Source: Caryophanales bacterium UBA2289
GTDB lineage: Bacteria; Bacillota_I; Bacilli_A; Izemoplasmatales; Hujiaoplasmataceae
Reading direction: 5' to 3'
Assembly: GCA_002345505.1 (NCBI GenBank)
Contig: DDWJ01000007.1
Coordinates: 1 to 25,722, forward strand
Length of the DNA stretch: 25,722 nt
Shown here in pieces: positions 7,908 to 17,327 of this stretch. Position numbers and translations under genes: made by a program. The notes below the pieces were generated by a model. That model worked only from the letters and a program-made list of their open reading frames with translations. It had not been told where the DNA came from and made no database searches. The first letter of the stretch is position 1, and the number at the start of each line of letters is the position of its first letter.

Positions 7908-8767
7908 AGATACTCATATTAGACGGACAAGGTAAAACTGGTCATGTAGTTTCAAAATTCTTGATTCAAAACTCAATTCAGGTAGACTCTGTATCTAAAG
8001 AAAAAATAGTAGAGTCTCTAAATTGCAATTCAAATAGTCCATTTTCATTTTTAGATGATTTGGTTTCTGACAACCATTATGATTTTGTATTAAACTTAAT
8101 CAGAGTTATTAATGAAGATGCTGAAAAAAATAAACTGGAAGCAATAATGATAAACTCATATTTACCACATTTCCTAGAGAAAATCACTGAGTCAATGGCT
8201 ACAAGAGTTATTCAACTAAGTACAGATTGTGTTTTTTCCGGAAATAATGGTCCCTATTCAGAAAATAGTGTCAAAGATGGCACGTCATTTTATGCAATAA
8301 CAAAAAGTGTGGGAGAATTAAATAATAAAAAAGATCTTACTATTCGCACATCAATAATTGGTCCTGATTATGATCGTGATGGAAGCAGGCTGTTCAATTG
8401 GTTTATGATGAACTCAGGTGAAATGGAAGGATATTCAAATGTTTATTGGAATGGAGTAACATCAATAGAGTTTTCAAAAATACTTGTTAGAATATTAAAT
8501 ACTGATATATTTGGACTAATACACATTGGTTCAGAAAAAATCAATAAATATGAACTGCTGACAATGTTCAATAAGCATTTTAAAAACAGTAAAAAACTGA
8601 TAAAAAAGAACGAATTAGTTTTCAATAATAAAGTTTTGTTATGTGAAAACACTGACGAAAGAATATCTATTTCCAGTTACGAACAAATGATGATAGAAAT
8701 GAAAAACTGGATACTGGCCAACTCAGAAATATACAAACATTATTTGTTAGAAGGAGAAATTAAATGA
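7904..8767 (+). CDS. RmlD-like reductase of the UDP-FucNAc branch (CapF/FnlB position)
   Basis: A 287-residue NAD(P)-dependent SDR, expected to reduce the 4-keto intermediate made by the CapE-like enzyme. The N-terminus KILILDGQGKTG is a modified Rossmann glycine motif. STDCVF (106-111) and the YxxxK pair Y130/K134 (YAITK) are present. The frame is open to a TTG at 7889, but ATG 7904 forms an ATGA overlap with the upstream stop and starts right at the first beta-strand, so I prefer it. S. aureus CapF is longer (about 370 residues) with a C-terminal cupin; that cupin is absent here. It could alternatively serve a QuiNAc-type branch. Confidence 0.78.
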   Translation: MKILILDGQGKTGHVVSKFLIQNSIQVDSVSKEKIVESLNCNSNSPFSFLDDLVSDNHYDFVLNLIRVINEDAEKNKLEAIMINSYLPHFLEKITESMATRVIQLSTDCVFSGNNGPYSENSVKDGTSFYAITKSVGELNNKKDLTIRTSIIGPDYDRDGSRLFNWFMMNSGEMEGYSNVYWNGVTSIEFSKILVRILNTDIFGLIHIGSEKINKYELLTMFNKHFKNSKKLIKKNELVFNNKVLLCENTDERISISSYEQMMIEMKNWILANSEIYKHYLLEGEIK

Positions 8768-9891
8768 AAAAAATTAAGTTAATGACTATTGTAGGTACAA
8801 GACCAGAGATTATCAAATTATCTGAAATAATCAAAAAATGTGATAAATACTTTAATCATATTCTTGTCCACACAGGGCAAAATTACGATTATACTCTTAA
8901 CGAACTCTTTTTCGAAGAATTAGGATTGAGAGAACCTGATTTTTATCTAAACGTAGTAGGTGATAATCTCGGACAAACGATGGGTAATGTCATATCAAAA
9001 TCATATGAAATCATGGTCTCTGAGCAGCCAGATGCAATTCTGGTATTGGGAGATACCAACTCTTGTCTCTCAGTAATATCTGCAAAACGTTTAAAGGTAC
9101 CGATTTTTCATCTTGAAGCAGGTAATCGTTGCTTTGATGAAAATTTACCCGAAGAGATTAATCGTAGAATTGTCGACCATACAAGCGATGTCAATCTATG
9201 TTATACAGAGCATGCAAGGAGATATCTGTTTTCTGAAGGAGTCAAAAAGGAACAAACATATGTAGTTGGTTCCACAATAGCTGAAGTCTTAAGAGCCAAT
9301 TTGAACAATATTCATAATAGTGTGATTTTAGATAAATTGGGATTAGAAAAAGGTAAGTACATTTTACTGTCTGCTCATAGAGAAGAGAATATTGATAATG
9401 AGAAAAACTTCTTCGAACTAATGAATGCTGTAAATGCAATGGCAGAAAATTATTCTATGCCAGTCATTTATTCAATGCATCCTCGATCAAAAAAATATAT
9501 CGAACAAAGAAATTTTGTTTTTCATAAAAATGTAAGACCATTGCAACCTTTTGGTTTTGCAGATTATAATAATTTGCAGTTAAATGCTTATTGTGTTGTT
9601 TCTGATAGTGGGACAGTTCCAGAAGAAGGCTCGTTTTTTAAGTTCCCGGCAGTATCAGTAAGAACAAGTACTGAGCGCCCTGAGTCTTTAGAAAAAGGAA
9701 ATTTCATCATTGGAAGCATAACAACGGAACAGGTATTGCAAGCTGTAGATTTGGCTGTAAGTATGCATAAAAATGGTGATCTTGGAATTACGACCCCTGA
9801 TTATGCTGACGAAAATGTTAGTGTAAAAGTAGTAAAAATTATTCAAAGTTATGTCGGTATTGTCAATAAGATGGTATGGAGAAAGTCTTAA
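8764..9891 (+). CDS. capG: UDP-N-acetylglucosamine 2-epimerase family, CapG/FnlC-like
   Basis: A 375-residue enzyme of the non-hydrolysing UDP-HexNAc 2-epimerase family (GT-B fold). Motifs: GTRPEIIK (11-18), HTGQNYD, VLGDTNSCLS, HLEAGNRCFDE, LPEEINRR, SAHREENID, SDSGTVPEEGSFF and RTSTERPE. The GNRCFDENLPEE variant and NLGQTMG resemble CapG/FnlC rather than WecB, which is encoded separately downstream. It would perform the final C2 epimerisation to UDP-L-FucNAc. The start overlaps the reductase stop by ATGA (8764-8767). This completes a CapE-F-G-like trio. Confidence 0.87.
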   Translation: MKKIKLMTIVGTRPEIIKLSEIIKKCDKYFNHILVHTGQNYDYTLNELFFEELGLREPDFYLNVVGDNLGQTMGNVISKSYEIMVSEQPDAILVLGDTNSCLSVISAKRLKVPIFHLEAGNRCFDENLPEEINRRIVDHTSDVNLCYTEHARRYLFSEGVKKEQTYVVGSTIAEVLRANLNNIHNSVILDKLGLEKGKYILLSAHREENIDNEKNFFELMNAVNAMAENYSMPVIYSMHPRSKKYIEQRNFVFHKNVRPLQPFGFADYNNLQLNAYCVVSDSGTVPEEGSFFKFPAVSVRTSTERPESLEKGNFIIGSITTEQVLQAVDLAVSMHKNGDLGITTPDYADENVSVKVVKIIQSYVGIVNKMVWRKS

Positions 9892-9926
9892 TCTAATAGT
9901 TCTTAATAAAGTGAGGCGAACTGTCA

Positions 9927-11009
9927 ATGAAAGTATGCATATTAAGTATTGTGAACATAAAACACATGTCAATGATTTCTCTTTATACGGATTACCTGAA
10001 ACATAACAATATCAAATATGACATTATTTATGTTGATAAATATAATGAAGTAGAGCACATAGAAGCAGATAATATTTTTAGGTATCCAGTTTTCATTAAG
10101 AAACGATGGGGAAAAATCAGAAAGATATTCGCTTATTTTGGGTTTAGAAAATATGGCTTGCGTATTTTGAGCAAAGAAAAATACGATTTTATAGTTGTGT
10201 GGAAAACTGAAACCGCACTTATGTTTTCTAGTTTTCTAACTAAAAATGCTAAGAAACGCTATAGTATAAACATTCGCGATTATTTTATGGAAAAAAATTA
10301 CTTGATATTAAAAAGAATTGAGAAAACAATTGAGAATTCTCGATTTTCAACAATATCTTCGGAAGGATTTAAAAGTTTTTTGCCAAACTATAATTACATC
10401 ACTGTGCATAGTTTTAATAAGACTCTATTAGAAAAATGTACACCAAAAAAAAGTTTAAAGAAATATGGTGAACCATTACATATATGTTTTATTGGATATG
10501 TGAGATTTTTTGATATTGATAAGAAATTAATACTAGCATTAGGAAATGATGTGAGATACATCATTGAATTCTTTGGAGAAGGCTCTCAACATCTAGAGGA
10601 ATTTGTTTTACAAAATAATATAAAAAATGTCGATTTAAGAAAAGGTTTTCCACTTGAGGATACACCAGACCTATTAAAAAATGTCGATGTAATTAATAAC
10701 CTATATGGAAAAGATGATATTGCACTAGATACTGCTGTTTCAACTAAATTCTACTATGCTTTATATTTAAATACCCCAATCCTGGTATTTAAAGGTACAT
10801 ATATGGAAAAAATATCGAACGAATATGGAATTGGGTTTTCAGTTGGGGATGATTTTAGTACCCTTGCAGATGATTTCTATAGTTGGTATTACTTACAAGA
10901 TTTTGATAAATTGGCGAAACAGTGTAAGAGAGGTATTAATGATATCAAAGTCACAAATGAAGTTTTTGAAAACAACCTTAAAGGTATATTAAGCGATTAT
11001 TTTAAGTGA
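9927..11009 (+). CDS. Probable GT-B glycosyltransferase
   Basis: A 360-residue soluble or membrane-associated protein with the outline of a GT4-like transferase. An N-terminal Rossmann half starts MKVCILSIVNIKHMSMISLY. The linker is followed by a C-terminal half with LHICFIGYVRF, IIEFFGEGSQ, KNVDLRKGFPLEDTPDLLKNVDV and TKFYYALYLNTPILVF, positions that match the GT4 donor site. The usual E-x7-E pair is not clear. GTGAGG (9911-9916) is 10 bases before the ATG. It sits between the FucNAc genes and the polymerase, and is one of three transferases for the three dedicated donors. The linkage and sugar are unknown. Confidence 0.72.
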   Translation: MKVCILSIVNIKHMSMISLYTDYLKHNNIKYDIIYVDKYNEVEHIEADNIFRYPVFIKKRWGKIRKIFAYFGFRKYGLRILSKEKYDFIVVWKTETALMFSSFLTKNAKKRYSINIRDYFMEKNYLILKRIEKTIENSRFSTISSEGFKSFLPNYNYITVHSFNKTLLEKCTPKKSLKKYGEPLHICFIGYVRFFDIDKKLILALGNDVRYIIEFFGEGSQHLEEFVLQNNIKNVDLRKGFPLEDTPDLLKNVDVINNLYGKDDIALDTAVSTKFYYALYLNTPILVFKGTYMEKISNEYGIGFSVGDDFSTLADDFYSWYYLQDFDKLAKQCKRGINDIKVTNEVFENNLKGILSDYFK

Positions 11010-11073
11010 AAAATCATAATCGAGAAAAGTTGGAAATGATTTAAAAAACATATTATAGAATGGAGGTAAAAGA

Positions 11074-12327
11074 ATGCAAGTTATCGATTTAATAATAGTG
11101 AGTATTTTTGTCTTAATATTAGAAAAAATCATTCTAAAAGAAAAATACATATTATTGTCACCTTTCACATTAACTATTTTGTCCTTTTTATTCGTGTATG
11201 TAATGCCTCTTTTTCTAATGTTTTCAGGATATACAGAAAATATTATTAGCAATTCCACTCCAAGTGAAATAAGCAAACTACTTTTATATATTAGACTTTT
11301 CTTTTATCCATTGAGTATTTTCTCAATTCTATCTTTTGTTAAAATTAAAAAAATGAATCTCATAAAAAAGCGTCCAAAAAGCACACTTCGGAAAGAATTT
11401 GTTTTATTTATTAGTATACTTTCTATTACTGTCATTATTGTTACTCAATTAATAATAGTAGGATTTAACCTTCCAATATTTTTTGATAAATTGATTAATC
11501 CACGTTTATACACCTATTTTAAAGAGGGAATAGGTCCACTAACATATCTTGTTGAAATATTCAAAAAACTTTTTTTGTTTGTTTCAATTATTTACTTCCA
11601 CCAAAAAAAGAGTGTTTTTAGCTTGAGCCTGATGTCAATTGCGGGATTACTAAACATTCTTGGTGGGACAAAGACAAATATTATTGTTATATTGATATTT
11701 TATTTATTAATTTGGCAAAAATTCTCAATACGTCCAATAAAAATTAATTTTTCAAAAATTAGTAGATATGGAATTATATTATCCAGTACACTTATTATTG
11801 CGTTTATGATTATGTCAACAACAAATGAAACCATAAAAAGTTCCATAAATAGTATTTTTACATATTCCCAAGAAGCATACTATTCTAGTAAAGTACTATC
11901 AGATTTTGAGCCAGAATTTGATCACGTTAAAACGTTACTTGAAGGATTTATATTTACTCCTATACCCAGAGCAATTTATGAAGGAAAAAATTACTATGGC
12001 TTTTATTCGAATTATTGGCGTCCGATATATCAACCTAATACTGTCATTTATCACTCTAGTACATATGGAATATTAGCAGAAGGACAAATGATATTGGGAA
12101 TATTTTCAACACTAATCTACTCATTAATATTCGTCGGAATGTTACAAAAAATATATAGAAAATATTATTCTTCAAACAACTTGACTTCTATATTCTTTTG
12201 GTTTTTCTTGATAAGTCAAATATACTTTATTATGAGAGTGGGTTTCTTTGAATCTACACTCTTATGGTCAATAATTCTACATTACTTAGGCGCACGCTTT
12301 CTACTTAATCAAAAAATTAAATTATAA
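11074..12327 (+). CDS. wzy: Wzy-type oligosaccharide repeat-unit polymerase
   Basis: A 417-residue integral membrane protein with about ten hydrophobic segments and a large loop near residues 270-330 that has the usual Wzy look (EGFIFTPIPRAIYEGKNYYG… HSSTYGILAEGQMILG). The stretch NILGGTKTNIIVILIFY also fits O-antigen polymerase families. Such enzymes join lipid-linked repeat units on the outer face of the membrane. The call rests on topology, loop pattern and locus, because Wzy sequences are poorly conserved. A perfect ribosome site GGAGG (11062-11066) is 7 bases before ATG. The base composition is even more AT-rich than the neighbours, as is common for wzy. Confidence 0.8.
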   Translation: MQVIDLIIVSIFVLILEKIILKEKYILLSPFTLTILSFLFVYVMPLFLMFSGYTENIISNSTPSEISKLLLYIRLFFYPLSIFSILSFVKIKKMNLIKKRPKSTLRKEFVLFISILSITVIIVTQLIIVGFNLPIFFDKLINPRLYTYFKEGIGPLTYLVEIFKKLFLFVSIIYFHQKKSVFSLSLMSIAGLLNILGGTKTNIIVILIFYLLIWQKFSIRPIKINFSKISRYGIILSSTLIIAFMIMSTTNETIKSSINSIFTYSQEAYYSSKVLSDFEPEFDHVKTLLEGFIFTPIPRAIYEGKNYYGFYSNYWRPIYQPNTVIYHSSTYGILAEGQMILGIFSTLIYSLIFVGMLQKIYRKYYSSNNLTSIFFWFFLISQIYFIMRVGFFESTLLWSIILHYLGARFLLNQKIKL

Positions 12328-12363
12328 TTATAAAAGAAAATTTCAATGAAAGAGATGAATAAT

Positions 12364-13491
12364 ATGGCAAAAAAAATAATAGCACTGTACTTACCACAGT
12401 ATCATGAAATACCTGAAAATAATGAGTGGTGGGGAGTTGGTCATACTGAATGGGAAAGTTGCAAAAAAGCAACTCCAAAATTTGCTGGCCACTATCAACC
12501 AAAAGTACCATTAGATAATAATTATTACGATTTGTCAGATCAGTCAGCACAAGTAGAACAAGCTGCATTGGCTAAGAAATACGGAGTATTTGGGTTTTGT
12601 TATTATCACTATTGGTTTGAGGGAAAACTCTTACTTCAGTTGCCTGCTGAAAACATGTTAAAAAACCCACTTATTAATATACCTTTTTGCTTCTCTTGGG
12701 CTAATCATAGTTGGGTTAATAAGATTGATAAAAATGGGAAAAAAGAGTTGATTACCCAAACATATGGAAAAGAAGATGATTGGATAAAACACTTTAATTA
12801 TCTTTTGTCCTTCTTTACAGACGATAGATATATCAAGATAAATAATAAACCAGTATTTATAATTTATGATACTTATACCATCTCATGTTGGGAATCAATG
12901 AGAAATATATGGATTGAGATGGCTAAAAAAGCTGGTTTTTCTGGAATGTATTTTGTTAATACATTGAAACATGAGAGAGATATTGAACTTTCTAACAAAT
13001 ACAATTTTGATGCTCAATTTGAATATCAACCTACATTTTCAGTAGCAAAAAGAAATCGTATTGACTTTACTTGGTATTATTATTATAAAAGAGTATTTAT
13101 GAAAGATATTATTGGAAAGCCCTCATATTATAGTTATGATAAGATTTGGAGTCGAGCATTAACACTAACCCCTAATAACAATATTACAACCTATCTTGGG
13201 GCATTTGTAGATTGGGATATTACTGCTCGTTGGGGTGATAAGGGTCTAGCATACAAAGGTGCTACACCACTGAAGTTCAAGAAATACCTTAAACAACAAA
13301 TTCAAAGATCAAAAACAATGGTAGATAGTGAATTTATATTTGTTACTGCTTGGAATGAGTGGAGTGAAGGTGCTTATTTAGAACCTGATACAAAACATGA
13401 ATTTTCATACTTAGAGGCTGTACAGGAAGCATTGCAAGAGACAGAGGAACTAGATATCGACAGCTCGAAAAAGATTAAAAATCTTAGTTAA
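12364..13491 (+). CDS. WbsX-family (GH99-like) polysaccharide locus protein
   Basis: A 375-residue protein of the WbsX family (Glyco_tran_WbsX, GH99-like fold), found in many O-antigen and capsule loci. Visible hallmarks: AKKIIALYLPQYHEIPENN at the N-terminus, WWGVGHTEWE, GFCYYHYWFEGK, FCFSWANHSW, a central KPVFIIYDTY and the C-terminal TAWNEWSEGAYLEPD. ATGs at 12346, 12355 and 12364 are in frame. I choose 12364 because family members begin within a residue or two of the first beta-strand, and AAAGAG lies 9 bases before it. It is usually labelled a glycosyltransferase, but the fold is that of an endo-mannosidase. Here it is the third candidate transferase. Confidence 0.85.
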   Translation: MAKKIIALYLPQYHEIPENNEWWGVGHTEWESCKKATPKFAGHYQPKVPLDNNYYDLSDQSAQVEQAALAKKYGVFGFCYYHYWFEGKLLLQLPAENMLKNPLINIPFCFSWANHSWVNKIDKNGKKELITQTYGKEDDWIKHFNYLLSFFTDDRYIKINNKPVFIIYDTYTISCWESMRNIWIEMAKKAGFSGMYFVNTLKHERDIELSNKYNFDAQFEYQPTFSVAKRNRIDFTWYYYYKRVFMKDIIGKPSYYSYDKIWSRALTLTPNNNITTYLGAFVDWDITARWGDKGLAYKGATPLKFKKYLKQQIQRSKTMVDSEFIFVTAWNEWSEGAYLEPDTKHEFSYLEAVQEALQETEELDIDSSKKIKNLS

Positions 13492-13559
13492 TGTATTATT
13501 CTACTAGATTATTATATTCAAACATATATTATATATTTAAAAAATTGGAGGATATTCAA

Positions 13560-14780
13560 ATGATTAATGTTATTGGTTTAGGTTATATAGGATTACCAAC
13601 AGCTTTGATGATGTCTAAACATGGCAATAAGGTTATTGGAACAGATTATAATGCATCCTTGGTCGACTCTTTAAATGGTGGAATTCTAACTTTCGAAGAG
13701 AAAGGTTTAAAGGAATTATATAGAGATGCTGTAGACAGTGGTATTTCATTCACAACTAGTTATGCGAATACAGATGTTTATATAGTCGCGGTTCCGACTC
13801 CATATGATGCTGTAAGCAAAAAAATAGATCCCAAATATGTTAATGATGCAATTTTAAGTATCATGAAAGTTTGCAAAAATGGTGCTATTGTTGTCATTGA
13901 ATCAACTATTTCTCCAGGAACGATAGATAAATTTGTACGACCTATTATTGAGAAAAATGGATATGTCATAGGCGAAAATATACACCTAGTTCATGCACCA
14001 GAAAGAATAATACCAGGTAATATGATTTTTGAATTAGTTAATAACTCAAGAACCATTGGTGCAGATGACGAAAAAGTCGGTTTGCGAGTAAAAGAAATTT
14101 ACAAGACATTCTGTAAAGGAGAAATAGTTGTCACTGATATACGAACTGCTGAAATGACAAAGGTTGTAGAGAATACTTTTCGTGATATTAACATAGCTTT
14201 TGCTAACGAGTTAGCAAAAATATGTAGATCAGATAATATGAATGTTTATGAAATAATTAGAATCGCAAATAAGCATCCAAGAGTTAATATTCTATCACCA
14301 GGACCAGGAGTAGGAGGACACTGTATTTCTGTTGATCCTTGGTTTTTAGTTGGAGACTATCCAGGTTTAGCAAATATCATATTAACAGCTAGAAATATTA
14401 ATGACTCAATGCCTGAATTTGTCCTAGAAAGAATATATGAAATTATGGGACAAAACAACCTTAAAAACATAGATAGAGTAGGACTCTACGGTTTAACATA
14501 TAAAGAAAACGTTGATGATGTTAGGGAAAGTCCAACTTTACAGTTAATTGAATCAATGAAGAGACATTTGGCAACTCCACTAAAGTCTTATGATCCTTTT
14601 GTGAAAAAGGATATTGTAGATAATCAATACCATGATTTTGATCAGTTTTTAAGTGATATTGATTTAATTGTAATCATGGTAGCTCATAATCAAATAATCG
14701 AAGATACTGATAAAATCAAGGATAAGATAATTTTTGATACAAGAAATGTGATTAAGTTAGAAAAAACAAATAGACTTTAG
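13560..14780 (+). CDS. wecC: UDP-N-acetyl-D-mannosamine dehydrogenase (WecC family)
   Basis: A 406-residue nucleotide-sugar dehydrogenase that oxidises UDP-ManNAc twice to UDP-ManNAc uronic acid with NAD. The N-terminal NAD motif is GLGYIGLP (6-13). Substrate-site residues are EMTKVVENTFRDINIAFANE (K201, N205), and the catalytic Cys255 is in GVGGHCISVDPWF. The C-terminal UDP-binding domain starts near residue 310 (YGLTYKENVDDVRESP). The frame is open to 13491 (touching the previous stop), but GGAGG at 13547-13551 lies 8 bases before ATG 13560, which begins exactly at the NAD fold. The motifs fit WecC better than UDP-glucose dehydrogenase. The WecB gene follows. Confidence 0.92.
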   Translation: MINVIGLGYIGLPTALMMSKHGNKVIGTDYNASLVDSLNGGILTFEEKGLKELYRDAVDSGISFTTSYANTDVYIVAVPTPYDAVSKKIDPKYVNDAILSIMKVCKNGAIVVIESTISPGTIDKFVRPIIEKNGYVIGENIHLVHAPERIIPGNMIFELVNNSRTIGADDEKVGLRVKEIYKTFCKGEIVVTDIRTAEMTKVVENTFRDINIAFANELAKICRSDNMNVYEIIRIANKHPRVNILSPGPGVGGHCISVDPWFLVGDYPGLANIILTARNINDSMPEFVLERIYEIMGQNNLKNIDRVGLYGLTYKENVDDVRESPTLQLIESMKRHLATPLKSYDPFVKKDIVDNQYHDFDQFLSDIDLIVIMVAHNQIIEDTDKIKDKIIFDTRNVIKLEKTNRL

Positions 14781-14795
14781 AAGGCTGGTGATGTA

Positions 14796-15890
14796 ATGAA
14801 AAAAGTCCTAGTGGTTTTTGGAACGCGTCCTGAAGCAATAAAGATGTGTCCTTTAGTCAATGAATTAAAGACAAGACAGCAATTTAAGACTATCGTTTGT
14901 GTTACTGGACAACACAGACAAATGCTAGATCAAGTGTTAAGTACATTTAATGTTGTACCGGATTATGACTTGTCAATCATGAAGGATAAACAAACATTGT
15001 TTGATGTTACTATAAACATATTAAATAGAATTAAAGAAGTTTTAGAATTAGAGCAACCTGATGTAGTTCTTGTTCATGGGGATACAAGCACCACTTTTGT
15101 TACTTCATTAGCATGCTACTATCTACAAATTCCAGTAGGTCATGTTGAAGCAGGTCTCAGAACGCACAATATTTACTCACCATTCCCTGAAGAATTTAAT
15201 AGACAAGCAGTATCAATCATTTCAAAATATAATTTTGCACCAACAGAAACAGCAAGGCAGAATTTGTTAAATGAATCAAGGAATTTGGATTCTGTATATG
15301 TTACTGGAAATACTGCAATTGATGCTCTAAAAACAACAGTAAAAGATGATTATACACATCCGATGCTAGATTGGGCATCAGGATCAAGATTAATAATGAT
15401 AACAGCTCATAGAAGAGAAAATCTTGGAGAACCCATGAAACACATGTTTAATGCAATAAAAAGAATCGTAAATGAACATAGTGATATAAAAGTTATTTAT
15501 CCTATTCATATGAATCCCTTAGTTAGAGAGATTGCGAATAATATATTAGCTGATAACAATCGTATTAAAATCACTGATCCACTAGAAGTGATAGATTTCC
15601 ATAACTTCCTTAATGCATCGTATTTAATACTTACAGATAGTGGAGGTATCCAAGAAGAAGCTCCATCCCTAGGAAAACCAGTCTTAGTTATGAGAGATAC
15701 AACAGAGAGACCAGAAGGAATTGCTGCAGGTACCTTAAAATTAGTTGGAACTAATGAAGAAACAATCTACAATGCTTTTAAACAACTTCTTACAGACAAA
15801 GATGAATATATTCGAATGTCCAAAGCAAGCAACCCATATGGGGATGGATTTGCTAGCAAACGAATAGCTGATATTTTAGAGGAGGAATAA
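14796..15890 (+). CDS. wecB: Non-hydrolysing UDP-N-acetylglucosamine 2-epimerase (WecB)
   Basis: A 364-residue GT-B fold epimerase that interconverts UDP-GlcNAc and UDP-ManNAc, supplying the dehydrogenase encoded just upstream. Clear motifs: VVFGTRPEAIKMCPL, VTGQHRQML, VHGDTSTTF, GHVEAGLRTHNIYSPFPEEFNR, TAHRRENLGEP and TDSGGIQEEAPSLGKP with RDTTERPEG. The length is typical for bacterial WecB/MnaA. It is distinct from the CapG-like gene at 8764, so the operon has two epimerases of one superfamily with different substrates. A weak GGTGAT site precedes ATG 14796, 15 bases after the wecC stop. Confidence 0.94.
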   Translation: MKKVLVVFGTRPEAIKMCPLVNELKTRQQFKTIVCVTGQHRQMLDQVLSTFNVVPDYDLSIMKDKQTLFDVTINILNRIKEVLELEQPDVVLVHGDTSTTFVTSLACYYLQIPVGHVEAGLRTHNIYSPFPEEFNRQAVSIISKYNFAPTETARQNLLNESRNLDSVYVTGNTAIDALKTTVKDDYTHPMLDWASGSRLIMITAHRRENLGEPMKHMFNAIKRIVNEHSDIKVIYPIHMNPLVREIANNILADNNRIKITDPLEVIDFHNFLNASYLILTDSGGIQEEAPSLGKPVLVMRDTTERPEGIAAGTLKLVGTNEETIYNAFKQLLTDKDEYIRMSKASNPYGDGFASKRIADILEEE

Positions 15891-15894
15891 ACAC

Positions 15895-16779
15895 ATGAAA
15901 GGTATTATTTTAGCAGGTGGATCAGGTTCTAGATTGTATCCACTCACAATGGTAACTAGTAAACAATTATTACCCATTTATGACAAACCAATGATTTATT
16001 ATCCTTTATCAATTTTAATGTTAGCTGGAATAAAAGATATACTAATAATATCAACACCTGATGATACTCCTAGATTTCGATCATTGCTTGGTGATGGCTC
16101 TAAAATGGGTGTTAATTTCGATTATAAAGTTCAACCCTCACCAGATGGACTTGCTCAGGCTTTTTTGTTAGGTGAAGAATTTATTGGTGATGACACTGCG
16201 TGCATGATTTTAGGTGATAACATCTTCTATGGAAATGGTATAAAAACAGCATTAAACAGAGCAGTGGAGAATTCTAAAAATGGAAAAGCCACTGTTTTTG
16301 GATATCATGTAGATGATCCAGAAAGATTCGGTGTAGTTGAGTTTGATAAAGATGGAAAAGCTGTTTCAATTGAAGAAAAACCTGCTAATCCAAAATCGAA
16401 TTATGCTGTTACAGGTTTATATTTTTATGATAAGCGTGTTGTAGAATTGGCAAAGAAAGTGAAACCCTCAAAACGTGGAGAACTCGAAATTACTGATTTA
16501 AATAGAATGTATTTGGACAATGGATCTTTAGATGTTGTAACATTTGGTAGAGGATTTACCTGGCTTGATACAGGCACACACGAATCATTAGCAATAGCTA
16601 CAGCATTTGTTAAGATGATTGAAGACCACCAAGGTTTAAAAATATCGTGTCCAGAGGAGATTGCTTATAATAATGGTTGGATTACCAGAGAACAACTTAG
16701 AGAACAAGCAGAGATGATGAAAAAGAACCAATATGGACAACACCTTTTCAAAGTGTTAGAAGGAAAGGTTCGATACTAA
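15895..16779 (+). CDS. rmlA: Glucose-1-phosphate thymidylyltransferase (RmlA)
   Basis: A 294-residue nucleotidyltransferase that makes dTDP-glucose from glucose-1-phosphate and dTTP, the first step to dTDP-L-rhamnose. It starts MKGIILAGGSGSRLYPLT, the nucleotide-binding signature, followed by SKQLLPIYDKPMIYYPL. Also present are ILGDNIFYG, EEKPANPKSNYAVTGLYFYD and TWLDTGTHESL. The full length is typical of RmlA (about 290). A strong GGAGG (15881-15885) is 9 bases before ATG, overlapping the wecB end. The gene starts an rmlACDB run in the common order. Confidence 0.96.
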   Translation: MKGIILAGGSGSRLYPLTMVTSKQLLPIYDKPMIYYPLSILMLAGIKDILIISTPDDTPRFRSLLGDGSKMGVNFDYKVQPSPDGLAQAFLLGEEFIGDDTACMILGDNIFYGNGIKTALNRAVENSKNGKATVFGYHVDDPERFGVVEFDKDGKAVSIEEKPANPKSNYAVTGLYFYDKRVVELAKKVKPSKRGELEITDLNRMYLDNGSLDVVTFGRGFTWLDTGTHESLAIATAFVKMIEDHQGLKISCPEEIAYNNGWITREQLREQAEMMKKNQYGQHLFKVLEGKVRY

Positions 16780-17327
16780 TGAAGTTTGTTAAAACTGATA
16801 TAAAAGACTTGCTTGTTATTGAACCAAATGTATTTGGTGATAATAGAGGTTGGTTTTCAGAATCTTATAATTATGATATATTCATTCAAAATGGCATTGA
16901 CAATGTCTTTATTCAGGATAATCATTCTTTTAGCAAGCAAAAAGGGATTTTACGCGGATTGCATTTTCAAAATAATCCTAAGGCTCAAACCAAGTTGGTA
17001 AGATGTACAAAAGGTCGTATTTGGGATGTGGCAGTTGATTTGAGAAAATCTAGCCCCACTTATTTAAACTGGTTCGGAATAGAACTTACTGAAGAAAATC
17101 ACAAGATGTTACTAGTACCCAAAGGATTTGCACATGGATTTATAACACTAGAGGATAACTGTGAAGTACAATATAAAGTTGACAGTATATACGATAAACC
17201 TTCTGATCGTTCGATTATGTACAATGATCCAGAAATTGGTATCAGTTGGCCTAAAATGGAAATTGTATTATCTGACAAAGATAAGTACGCCCCACTATTA
17301 AAAGATTCGGATGTGAATTTTTTATGA
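16779..17327 (+). CDS. rmlC: dTDP-4-dehydrorhamnose 3,5-epimerase (RmlC)
   Basis: A 182-residue cupin-fold epimerase that converts dTDP-4-keto-6-deoxyglucose to dTDP-4-keto-rhamnose. Motifs: FGDNRGWFSESYN, QDNHSFSKQKGILRGLHFQ with the catalytic His of RGLH, RIWDVAVDLRKSSPTY, LLVPKGFAHGF, and a C-terminal SIMYNDPEIGISWP. The start codon shares its A with the rmlA stop (TAATG), and the stop overlaps rmlD by ATGA. The length is normal for the family. Confidence 0.95.
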   Translation: MKFVKTDIKDLLVIEPNVFGDNRGWFSESYNYDIFIQNGIDNVFIQDNHSFSKQKGILRGLHFQNNPKAQTKLVRCTKGRIWDVAVDLRKSSPTYLNWFGIELTEENHKMLLVPKGFAHGFITLEDNCEVQYKVDSIYDKPSDRSIMYNDPEIGISWPKMEIVLSDKDKYAPLLKDSDVNFL

